Position numbers and translations under genes: made by a program. DNA of 5,887 nucleotides. Origin: Oxalobacteraceae bacterium (lineage in GTDB: Bacteria; Pseudomonadota; Gammaproteobacteria; Burkholderiales; Burkholderiaceae_D). The notes below the pieces were generated by a model. The model worked only from the letters and a program-made list of their open reading frames with translations. It was not told the DNA's origin and did not search any database. The DNA is taken from positions 1 through 5,887 of the forward strand of contig CANGFL010000101.1 of the NCBI GenBank assembly GCA_947453015.1, read 5' to 3'. Shown in pieces: positions 1 to 4,497 of this stretch; position 1 is the stretch's first letter, and each line of letters starts with the position of its first letter.

Positions 1-402
1 GAAATAGCCCAATGTGGAATTAAGAAAATAGAAGCATTCCACTAAAAAAAGCAGACAGCCAGCGATGATGGACATCACACCATAATTGAAAGGTAGTGTT
101 TGGGTTCCGCGCCAGTATAAATAGCGGAATGCCAATAGTGCAGCCAACAGAAAAATTACAAGGCGCAGCAAACTACTACCTTCTAATTTTTTTATGTGGC
201 GGGAAAATTGATAGCAAATAAAGAGCGCAAGCAGCATGCATCCCGAGATAAGGATCTGCGTATCGGTAGTTAGAGGAAGGGTGGCAAGGTAGGTTATCGC
301 AGCAATACCACTGATCCAAAAAAACACATAAAGCGCGACAAGTTCACTTTTTTTAAAAATAGAGTCTTTACTCATTTTGATCGCTTTATTTTTATTTTTC
401 AT
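1..402 (-). CDS. Cellulose-synthase-like (BcsA-type) family 2 glycosyltransferase, N-terminal fragment
   Basis: The minus strand is open from an ATG at 400-402 to the window edge, giving 134 residues with no stop; the rest of the gene lies off the left side. The visible part is mostly membrane: hydrophobic segments at about residues 21-41, 48-66, 80-96 and 107-127. Between the third and fourth is RYLYWRGTQTLP (93-104), which resembles the Arg-Tyr...Trp-Arg...Thr-Leu stretch in the N-terminal membrane domain of bacterial cellulose synthases. This family polymerises UDP-glucose at the inner membrane and extrudes the glucan. The catalytic domain (D,D,D,QxxRW) and any PilZ domain would be beyond the edge, so the substrate is not proven; another processive GT2 synthase is possible. 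No clear Shine-Dalgarno precedes ATG 402. An in-frame ATG at 373-375 (residue 10) is an alternative start. Confidence 0.72.
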   Translation of the reverse strand, partial: MKNKNKAIKMSKDSIFKKSELVALYVFFWISGIAAITYLATLPLTTDTQILISGCMLLALFICYQFSRHIKKLEGSSLLRLVIFLLAALLAFRYLYWRGTQTLPFNYGVMSIIAGCLLFLVECFYFLNSTLGYF

Positions 403-497
403 AACGTACAACTATGATTTTTTAGTATTTTTATTTATACAGATATAGCGTTAAATAGAATATAGCAGAAATAATAAAAATGTTGATAATTTATTAA

Positions 498-543
498 CGT
501 CTATTCCTCCAGTGAAATTTTTGAATTGCGTCTACCTCCACTG
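498..543. repeat. Tandem imperfect direct repeat CGTCTA(TT)CCTCCA
   Basis: Two copies are visible: CGTCTATTCCTCCAGTG (498-514) and CGTCTACCTCCACTG (529-543). They differ by a TT insertion and one base near the end, and CCTCCA recurs at a 29-base step, about three helical turns. They lie about 100-140 bases upstream of the glycosyltransferase start, facing it as TGGAGG-TAGACG. This placement suits a tandem activator or repressor site, but no regulator is recognised. Confidence 0.4.
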
Positions 544-615
544 CTAGGGAGACTGAGGGAGCAAACACGTTTCTCTATATTGAAAGACGCGAGAAAGAAG
601 AAGAAAAAAAAGGTC

Positions 616-637
616 ACAAGAAGCGATCGCTTCCTGT
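616..637. promoter_or_regulatory. Long palindrome centred on GCGATCGC, operator-like
   Basis: GAAGCGATCGCTTC (620-633) is a perfect 14-base palindrome. After one mismatched pair (A619/C634) it continues with ACA (616-618) and TGT (635-637). With no spacer at its centre it cannot make a good RNA hairpin, so a dimeric DNA-binding site is the more natural reading. It lies in the gap between two minus-strand genes, over 200 bases from the glycosyltransferase start. Confidence 0.4.
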
Positions 638-789
638 CTCAGATTGATGCAGTGACATAGTGGACTGCGCTGGTATCGAGACACGGATAGAAGTCACCCG
701 ATGATGATAAGCATGCCCGCACAACTTGCCGATAAGGGGCGAGACGTATTTACTGAATTAATGAAGACACATGTGGATGCAACAAACAT

Positions 790-819
790 AAAAAAAGAGC
801 TGCCGAAGCAGCTCTTTTT
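790..819 (-). terminator. Intrinsic terminator of the phasin gene, UUCG loop, potentially bidirectional
   Basis: Arms AGAGCTGC (796-803) and GCAGCTCT (808-815) pair perfectly around a four-base loop (804-807). Read on the minus strand, the loop is UUCG closed by C-G, a hyperstable tetraloop. Seven A's on the plus strand (790-796) become the U-tract for minus-strand transcription. It begins 17 bases after the phasin stop. Five T's on the other side (815-819) would let it act on plus-strand transcripts too. Confidence 0.92.
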
Positions 820-836
820 CGTTGCGCTGAAAGTTA

Positions 837-1406
837 TCAGGCAGCAGATTTTTTTGATTTTGCAGCCTTAGTTGCGGTGCTTGCAAACTGATTGCCAGCT
901 GAATGCAACTGCTCTTGGAAATTATCAAAAGTACTTTGGCTGACTTTTGCAAATTGCTCGATCGCTGAGTTGTAGCTTGCGAAACCGGCTTTCCAGGCAC
1001 TAACAAACGGCTCTGAGCCAGCAGGTGCTGTCTTGGTCAACTCTTCAATCAGACCATTCACATGACGCGTCGTATCTGAAACACGCTCTTGTGTCGTCTT
1101 GGTGATTTCACCCTGAGTACGACTAGCGATCGATGCTAAATGACGGCCATACGATGCTGCTTTTTCAGCGCTAGGTTGCGCTTGTGCTTGCACCAGATGA
1201 AACGCTTCTTGCGCATCAGCTGCGCTGAGCATCTGTTGAACAACGGCAGAAGTTTCTTCGAATGAGGCTTTGGCGGTTGCCATGTTGAGTTCTACGAGCT
1301 CAGAGACGCCTTGAAGAGCTTTTTCAGCCAGCTCAGTCATAGCGTGAAGTTGAACTTCCATGGACGTCTTAGTTGCTTGGGAAAGCTGGTTGACTGCAGG
1401 ATTCAC
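837..1406 (-). CDS. phaP: Phasin family protein (PHA granule-associated)
   Basis: The 189-residue protein is a typical betaproteobacterial phasin in length and composition. It is almost wholly amphipathic helix, rich in Ala, Gln, Glu, Ser and Thr, with no signal peptide or membrane segment, an Ala/Lys-rich tail (AAKSKKSAA) and no cysteine. Phasins coat intracellular polyhydroxyalkanoate granules and control their size and number. The start is a GTG (1404-1406), chosen because a perfect AAGGAG lies 7 bases upstream (1414-1419); the next in-frame ATG would remove 15 residues and lacks this spacing. It has its own promoter (1483-1510) and terminator (790-819), so it is probably monocistronic. 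No PHA synthase, thiolase, reductase or PhaR gene is in the window, so its pathway partners are elsewhere. Family assignment is firm; the symbol phaP is by family and cannot be tied to a paralog number. Confidence 0.93.
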   Translation of the reverse strand: MNPAVNQLSQATKTSMEVQLHAMTELAEKALQGVSELVELNMATAKASFEETSAVVQQMLSAADAQEAFHLVQAQAQPSAEKAASYGRHLASIASRTQGEITKTTQERVSDTTRHVNGLIEELTKTAPAGSEPFVSAWKAGFASYNSAIEQFAKVSQSTFDNFQEQLHSAGNQFASTATKAAKSKKSAA

Positions 1407-1413
1407 GGCGATT

Positions 1414-1419
1414 CTCCTT
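1414..1419 (-). promoter_or_regulatory. Ribosome binding site of the phasin gene (decides the GTG start)
   Basis: The minus strand reads AAGGAG followed by 7 bases and then GTG. The match to the anti-Shine-Dalgarno is complete and the spacing ideal, which supports initiation at GTG 1406. Confidence 0.88.
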
Positions 1420-1482
1420 GCTTACTTATTTGATATTAGATAATGCGACTATGTGGTTGCATGGTGCGTCGCAACAGTGGCC

Positions 1483-1510
1483 ATTTTAGAGGCGTGTAAA
1501 CACAAGTCAA
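1483..1510 (-). promoter_or_regulatory. Sigma70-type promoter of the phasin gene
   Basis: On the minus strand TTGACT (1505-1510) is followed after 16 bases by TAAAAT (1483-1488). Each is a 5-of-6 match to the consensus. Transcription would start near 1476, giving a leader of about 70 bases. The spacer contains the palindrome GTGTTTACAC (1494-1503), a possible repressor site. Just upstream on the minus strand is GGGCTGCACAAAAA (1515-1528), whose TGCA core recalls sites proposed for the phasin repressor PhaR in related bacteria; that link is tentative. Confidence 0.7.
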
Positions 1511-1542
1511 GATATTTTTGTGCAGCCCAACATAATTCTTGA

Positions 1543-1571
1543 TGGGACTCACGAGTCATTTTTTAGTCCCA
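1543..1571. repeat. Overlapping inverted repeats in the divergent region
   Basis: TGGGACT (1543-1549) pairs with AGTCCCA (1565-1571) across 15 bases. Inside it, GACTC (1546-1550) and GAGTC (1553-1557) form a second palindrome with a two-base centre. The two are mutually exclusive because they share GACT. They lie upstream of the phasin promoter and before the divergent gene at 1683. Confidence 0.45.
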
Positions 1572-1590
1572 AAGTATGAATTACTGTCTT

Positions 1591-1624
1591 TTCCAACAGA
1601 ACTCGACTATGGTCTGTGTTGGAA
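1591..1624. repeat. Inverted repeat TTCCAACA...TGTTGGAA
   Basis: TTCCAACA (1591-1598) and TGTTGGAA (1617-1624) are perfect complements separated by 18 bases. An alternative fold adds CAGA (1597-1600) with TCTG (1613-1616), giving ten pairs with a two-base bulge and a 12-base loop. It may be an operator, or part of the leader RNA of the gene at 1683; no T-tract follows, so a terminator is unlikely. Confidence 0.5.
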
Positions 1625-1661
1625 GCACTGTTTTGTCGAAAAACACATAACTATTAAATAA

Positions 1662-1679
1662 CTCCTCAAACGGAGGAGG
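1662..1679 (+). promoter_or_regulatory. Strong Shine-Dalgarno inside a small hairpin
   Basis: GGAGGAGG (1672-1679) is a very strong ribosome binding site 3 bases before ATG 1683 (GGAGG itself is 6 bases away). Immediately upstream, CTCCTC (1662-1667) is the exact complement of GAGGAG (1673-1678), with a five-base loop. The hairpin would hide the site and could control translation, for example by temperature or a ligand. No clear sigma70 promoter could be picked for this gene. Confidence 0.55.
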
Positions 1680-1682
1680 ACT

Positions 1683-2048
1683 ATGGGCAAAAGCACCCAA
1701 CACTGGACTGAGACGGAAGAAGACTTTAATCGCCTGAAATTACTGATTGAAGGTTTGGTGCATTTCCGCTTCATGGATGAGTCCAAACTCGAGTTGATCG
1801 AGCTGATACTCCAAACTATCCATGCCGAAGGATTAAATTTTCATGGCTTGGATGAGCCGTCGGAATATTCAATCTATGAAATGTATCTAAAAACAAAAGA
1901 TAAATTTCAATTCATGCAAGATTTCAGAAATGCCGTAGAACAGTGCATGAGCGACAGTCCAGACAACTTATCGCTGAGTGAAATCGTATTGGATGTCATC
2001 GCGCAAAGACACAATCAGCGCTACGGGGACTATGCTTCTATGATGTAA
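1683..2048 (+). CDS. Uncharacterised 121-residue acidic, helical protein
   Basis: I do not recognise this protein. It starts at ATG 1683 behind a GGAGGAGG site and ends at TAA 2046-2048. It has no signal peptide or membrane segment and should be cytoplasmic. The sequence looks like an all-helical fold: charged helix-prone stretches at about residues 9-30, 33-50, 61-90 and 97-111, with many Asp and Glu, several aromatic residues and a single Cys (88). It ends with a Tyr/Met-rich tail (RYGDYASMM). Natural codon use, an excellent binding site and a terminator directly behind it all support a real gene. It is divergent from the phasin gene, about 276 bases apart, with several inverted repeats between. 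This arrangement might suggest a shared regulatory region, but a functional link to PHA is only a guess. Confidence 0.78.
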   Translation: MGKSTQHWTETEEDFNRLKLLIEGLVHFRFMDESKLELIELILQTIHAEGLNFHGLDEPSEYSIYEMYLKTKDKFQFMQDFRNAVEQCMSDSPDNLSLSEIVLDVIAQRHNQRYGDYASMM

Positions 2049-2050
2049 GC

Positions 2051-2072
2051 GGCCGGCCTCTCTGGCTTTTTT
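2051..2072 (+). terminator. Probable intrinsic terminator of the 121-aa gene
   Basis: GCCGG (2052-2056) pairs with CTGGC (2062-2066), including one G-U pair, around a five-base loop, followed at once by six T's (2067-2072). The stem is short but GC-rich. It begins 3 bases after the stop codon. Confidence 0.6.
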
Positions 2073-2126
2073 GTATACAGTGCAAACTACACCGTCCCTA
2101 GCAAGTCTTTGTCCTCCAGACAAACT

Positions 2127-2393
2127 ATGATCACTCTGAATAAGCTCGCTCAAAAGCGAATTTTGTTTGGCTTACTGGTGATGGCTATGTTGGCTGTCAT
2201 CACCGCTTGCTCAAGTTTAAAGGTGAGCGCAAATTCGAACGCTTTGTCTTTCACCTACAGCACCTTTAATTTTTCTGGCGCTAGTTGGGAAAAAGTTAAA
2301 AGCTACTGCGCGGCGCGAAATAAGCAGGCTAGACATATAGTCACTGACTGCGGATTTTGGATCTGTACCAGCCAGGTCGAATGTACCGACTAA
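2127..2393 (+). CDS. Small Cys-rich lipoprotein, function unknown
   Basis: The 88-residue product has a lipoprotein signal: basic start (K6, K10, R11), hydrophobic core (12-25) and lipobox ITAC with the lipidated Cys at 28. Signal peptidase II would cut before C28, leaving a 61-residue envelope lipoprotein; S29-S30 after the Cys favours the outer membrane. The mature part has four more cysteines in a C-x13-C-x4-C-x5-C pattern (61, 75, 80, 86) near the C-terminus, which could make two disulfides in the periplasm. I do not recognise the family. The start is chosen at ATG 2127 because it gives a standard signal peptide; an upstream TTG at 2109 adds six residues without benefit. No convincing Shine-Dalgarno is visible. 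A hairpin (TTTGTC 2108-2113, GACAAA 2119-2124) abuts the start codon. No clear terminator follows before the next gene. Confidence 0.7.
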   Translation: MITLNKLAQKRILFGLLVMAMLAVITACSSLKVSANSNALSFTYSTFNFSGASWEKVKSYCAARNKQARHIVTDCGFWICTSQVECTD

Positions 2394-2494
2394 ACGCGCT
2401 CAGACCACGCTAGCTTTGAAAAAACACAGGTGTATTGCACCAATAGCAAGCAAAATCCGCGTACTCTTCAGTTATAGAATCCGAGGTGATGCCC

Positions 2495-2944
2495 ATGGAA
2501 TCGTCACATCCCAAGCCGTTCTTTATTCACATCAGAGAATTGTCGTCGCTGTGCTTTGCGCTAGCCTTTTTTTGCCTGCTACCGCTAGCCGATACTCATG
2601 CAGAGTGGTTACTGGTTGAGCCCAACAGCACCACACCTGATCCGTTTGTGGTGTTTGTTGATTCTGAATCGATCGCTCAAAAACGCGATCGCATGACCGT
2701 CAGAGTACTCGTTAATATGCGACAGCGAACCGATGATGGCGTGGCTTCAGTTATCGCCGTTGATGAATATGATTGCCGAGCTGAGCGTATGCGAACTCAC
2801 TCAATGACTAGTTATGCCGAAATCAATGGCAAGGGCGCGGTGGTACGCGAATTTAAAACGATAGGCGAATGGGTAAAAATCGGAATCGGTAAAATCAACG
2901 AAGCTGTACTAGACAGTGTTTGTCCTGATTACGAATCTAAGTAA
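2495..2944 (+). CDS. Surface-adhesin-E-like exported protein
   Basis: The 149-residue product has an N-terminal signal peptide (hydrophobic core about 17-31) ending at THA, with a likely cut before E37. The mature protein starts EWLLVE and continues with a Val-rich strand and DSESI (about 51-60), then alternating strands MTVRVLVNM (67-75) and SVIAVDEYDC (85-94), and ends with a Val-Cys near 142-143. This order, with two cysteines (94 and 143), matches the surface-adhesin protein E family (Pfam Surface-adh_E), named after Haemophilus protein E; most environmental members have unknown roles, so adhesion is not implied. ATG 2495 is preferred because GAGG (2483-2486) lies 8 bases upstream; the in-frame GTG 2486 and ATG 2489 overlap or crowd that site. 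It lies 101 bases after the lipoprotein gene and has its own terminator. Co-transcription with the lipoprotein is possible. Confidence 0.8.
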   Translation: MESSHPKPFFIHIRELSSLCFALAFFCLLPLADTHAEWLLVEPNSTTPDPFVVFVDSESIAQKRDRMTVRVLVNMRQRTDDGVASVIAVDEYDCRAERMRTHSMTSYAEINGKGAVVREFKTIGEWVKIGIGKINEAVLDSVCPDYESK

Positions 2945-2952
2945 GTTGGGCC

Positions 2953-2999
2953 CGCGCAGATTGATGGATTGGTCGAATATCATCCGTGCGCGATTTTTT
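2953..2999 (+). terminator. Intrinsic terminator after the surface-adhesin-E-like gene
   Basis: CGCGCA (2953-2958) pairs with TGCGCG (2987-2992). GATG (2963-2966) with CATC (2981-2984) and ATT (2968-2970) with AAT (2976-2978) extend an imperfect stem inside. The T-rich run ATTTTTTA follows (2993-3000). It begins 8 bases after the stop codon. Confidence 0.75.
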
Positions 3000-3035
3000 A
3001 TTAACGAGTGAATTATTAATGAAAGGTTAATCGCC

Positions 3036-3131
3036 ATGGTGTACGGAACATTCACATTAATTTTTGTTGGCTTAATTCTCGTATTAAGAAACACACTACG
3101 CCAAACAGATAACTGGCACTCCAAGCGCTAA
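3036..3131 (+). CDS. Possible 31-residue single-pass membrane microprotein
   Basis: ATG 3036 opens a 31-codon frame ending in TAA 3129-3131. The product begins MVYGTFTLIFVGLILVLRN: one hydrophobic segment (about residues 5-17), then a positively charged tail ending in HSKR. The layout is that of a small inner-membrane protein with its C-terminus inside. AAAGG (3022-3026), 9 bases upstream, is a plausible ribosome binding site. It follows the terminator at 2953-2999, so it would need its own promoter; AT-rich sequence is present but no good -35/-10 pair stands out. A strong hairpin follows it. The frame is short enough to be chance, so this is a candidate only. Confidence 0.33.
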   Translation: MVYGTFTLIFVGLILVLRNTLRQTDNWHSKR

Positions 3132-3144
3132 TACCGCAGCAGCT

Positions 3145-3168
3145 CGGGCAGGCCATGGGGTCTGCCCG
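3145..3168. terminator. Strong hairpin between convergent genes, possible terminator without U-tract
   Basis: CGGGCAGGCC (3145-3154) pairs with GGTCTGCCCG (3159-3168), ten pairs including one G-U, around the loop ATGG. It lies 13 bases before the stop-codon end of the minus-strand gene at 3182 and 13 bases after the small plus-strand frame. There is no T-run on either side, so it may terminate weakly in both directions or protect 3' ends. Confidence 0.4.
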
Positions 3169-3181
3169 CCGCGCAGTTACT

Positions 3182-3409
3182 TTAAGCGAGATACATCATC
3201 AAGAAAATCGCAGCACAAAGCGCGAACACCGTCATCCCACCATAAAAATAAACCTGAATCAGAATGCTCTGCCGCGATTCGCGAAAGCGCTCGAGTAAAA
3301 CTTTCTCAGGGTTTTCAATCTGATTCGATGGTTGTGATGTCGTAGTCACTGAATCATCCCCCTCTTTCGTCGCGTGATGCTCTGGGTTATGCATAGATTC
3401 ATTCTGCAT
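3182..3409 (-). CDS. Small tail-anchored membrane protein, function unknown
   Basis: The 75-residue product has a polar, His/Glu/Thr/Ser-rich N-terminal half (1-47) and one hydrophobic segment near its end (about 51-74, containing FALCAAIFLMM). This suggests a tail-anchored inner-membrane protein with a cytoplasmic N-terminus. I do not recognise the family. The start is ATG 3409, supported by GAGAGG (3416-3421) 6 bases upstream; a second in-frame ATG occurs at residue 6. It lies 37 bases downstream of the methyltransferase on the same strand with no hairpin between, so the two are probably co-transcribed. The good binding site and operon-like position support a real gene. Its role, perhaps at the membrane alongside the methyltransferase product, cannot be read from sequence. 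Confidence 0.68.
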   Translation of the reverse strand: MQNESMHNPEHHATKEGDDSVTTTSQPSNQIENPEKVLLERFRESRQSILIQVYFYGGMTVFALCAAIFLMMYLA

Positions 3410-3446
3410 AATTAACCTCTCACTCTTTTTAATTAATTTTCACTAA

Positions 3447-4253
3447 TTACTTGATGACGCGGCTTCGGGACATCAAATAACTTTGATGACATTGATTATT
3501 CAGGCAGTAAGGTTCTATCAAGTCGTCCAGCTGCTTACGTAGCGCCTGAATTTTTTCCGGCGCCGCTGCTAAGTCTTGCAGCGCCTGACGCATGGGCCCA
3601 AAAGAACGCTCAAACGCTAAACGGCGATGCGATTTGCTGAGTGCCGGTGTGAGCATCACGCCGCGCTCAAAAAATGGCGCCTCAAAAAAATTCGCTAAGC
3701 GATGAGTAATCACATGAGTATCACCCCAAAGCTGAGGCGCTGAATCAGGCGCAGTGGGCGTGGCTACAAAGGTATCAACCAAGGCAAATACCCGCCCCAT
3801 CAGATGTTCAGGAGGCCAGCTGGCAAAAGCAAATAAACCGCCGGGCTTCAGTACTCGATGAACTTCACGCACAACCACATCAGCGCGAGGCGCGAACATA
3901 TGGCCGAACTGACTGATAACGACATCAAAGCTATTGTCGGGATAAGGGAGTTTTTCTGCATCACCCTCTATCCATTGAATACTCGCTTGATCGGCGATGG
4001 CTGCATCTTGCTTGGCTTGCTCTAGCAATTCAGGGGTCAAATCAAGCGCACTAACCTCGGCTCCTACTCGTGCGGCCGTAATGGCTGCAACGCCCGTACC
4101 CGTTCCGACATCTAGTACGCGCTGACCCGCGCGTATGCCGGCAAAGGCCACCAGATTCGCTGCAACAGGGGTAGTGAAAATCGCCGAAGGCGCAAAAGAC
4201 GACCACATTTCGCGCTGCTGTTGCTTAAACTCGGACAGTGAATCAGTTGACAT
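3447..4253 (-). CDS. Class I SAM-dependent methyltransferase
   Basis: The 268-residue product has the Rossmann-type methyltransferase core. Motif I, the glycine-rich SAM loop, is VLDVGTGTG (47-55). ALDLTPELL (69-77) carries the acidic residue that holds the SAM ribose. GDAEKLPYPDNSFD (97-110) is the motif around the adenine, and LKPGG (135-139) is the post-core turn. This pattern belongs to the UbiE/arsenite/small-molecule methyltransferase group (Methyltransf_11/25). The C-terminal half (about 150-268) is the variable substrate part, and the end NNQCHQSYLMSRSR matches the usual family ending, so the gene looks intact. The substrate is unknown. ATG 4253 is chosen because family members start just before such a segment (LSEFKQQQREMWSSFAP). 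The frame extends to a TTG at 4319, but the added residues include odd Phe-rich sequence and overlap a hairpin. No good Shine-Dalgarno precedes ATG 4253. It probably heads a two-gene unit with the gene at 3182. Confidence 0.88.
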   Translation of the reverse strand: MSTDSLSEFKQQQREMWSSFAPSAIFTTPVAANLVAFAGIRAGQRVLDVGTGTGVAAITAARVGAEVSALDLTPELLEQAKQDAAIADQASIQWIEGDAEKLPYPDNSFDVVISQFGHMFAPRADVVVREVHRVLKPGGLFAFASWPPEHLMGRVFALVDTFVATPTAPDSAPQLWGDTHVITHRLANFFEAPFFERGVMLTPALSKSHRRLAFERSFGPMRQALQDLAAAPEKIQALRKQLDDLIEPYCLNNQCHQSYLMSRSRVIK

Positions 4254-4276
4254 AGTGTGTGTGATAAAAAAACGAT

Positions 4277-4322
4277 GGAAAAACAAACTGATTGGCGCGA
4301 GCATAAAGCCGCTCGCCAATCA
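4277..4322 (-). promoter_or_regulatory. Hairpin plus U-rich tract in the methyltransferase leader (possible attenuator or terminator)
   Basis: On the minus strand TGATTGGC and GAGC (4322-4311) pair with GCTC (4302-4299) and GCCAATCA (4296-4289): twelve pairs with a two-base bulge and an eight-base loop. The transcript continues GUUUGUUUUUCC, and a second run of seven U's lies further on. This is the shape of an intrinsic terminator, yet it lies 36 bases before the methyltransferase start. No minus-strand gene lies directly upstream for it to serve except dctP, beyond a convergent gene. Confidence 0.5.
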
Positions 4323-4330
4323 AAACGTAG

Positions 4331-4336
4331 ATTGTA
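4331..4336 (-). promoter_or_regulatory. Candidate -10 element for the methyltransferase
   Basis: The minus strand reads TACAAT here, a 5-of-6 match to TATAAT, but no good -35 lies 16-18 bases upstream. If used, transcription would begin near 4324, placing the leader hairpin at the very 5' end of the mRNA. Confidence 0.35.
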
Positions 4337-4465
4337 CTGAAGCCTGATATCATCCCATCCGATCGCCAGCCAACACCGAATAAAGTATCCAGGTGCGTGG
4401 TGATCATCTCAGGCCTGCAGCTAGTGTCATGGTAAGGTTAAGGCTGTGGTGCTAAACAGATTCCC

Positions 4466-4487
4466 GATAATTATTTCAATGATAATT
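4466..4487 (+). promoter_or_regulatory. AT-rich palindrome with two GATAAT hexamers, Fur-box-like
   Basis: GATAAT occurs at 4466-4471 and 4481-4486. AATTAT (4469-4474) and ATAATT (4482-4487) form an inverted repeat around seven bases. Aligned by eye from 4466, it matches the 19-base Fur consensus at about 12 positions, which is suggestive but weak. It ends just before the Shine-Dalgarno (4488-4491) of the Asp-His repeat gene. GATAAT is also a good -10, so the site may be the core promoter itself. Confidence 0.38.
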
Positions 4488-4497
4488 GAGGTTGCTT

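Larger units (their letters stand above)
403..836. other. Gene-poor intergenic region between the GT2 gene and the phasin gene
   Basis: No convincing gene lies in this 434-base stretch. The part next to the glycosyltransferase (about 403-500) is very AT-rich and should hold its promoter, with several TATAAA- or TATATT-like hexamers on the minus strand but no good paired -35. Next come two similar direct repeats (498-543), an uninterrupted purine run (591-613), a long palindrome (616-637), then more GC-balanced sequence (about 640-780) that looks almost codon-like but has no supported ORF. The right end is the phasin terminator. Confidence 0.6.

Noticed and set aside
591..613. 23-base purine run as a triplex (H-DNA) or functional element
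   Set aside because: It lacks mirror symmetry and simple A-richness explains it.
701..871. Plus-strand frame of 56 codons beginning ATG ATG ATA AGC ATG
   Set aside because: The first third looks protein-like, but it has no ribosome site and runs straight through the phasin terminator and into the antisense of the phasin end.
758..1006. Minus-strand frame of 82 codons
   Set aside because: It overlaps the phasin gene and its terminator in another frame and has no start signal.
2416..2619. Plus-strand frame of 67 codons upstream of the adhesin-E-like gene
   Set aside because: It overlaps the real signal peptide region in another frame and has a weak start and no family features.
2909..3124. 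Minus-strand frame of 71 codons
   Set aside because: It runs antisense through the terminator at 2953-2999 and lacks a ribosome site.
4254..4319. N-terminal extension of the methyltransferase from a TTG start
   Set aside because: The Phe-rich extension is not typical of the family, has no ribosome site and overlaps the leader hairpin.
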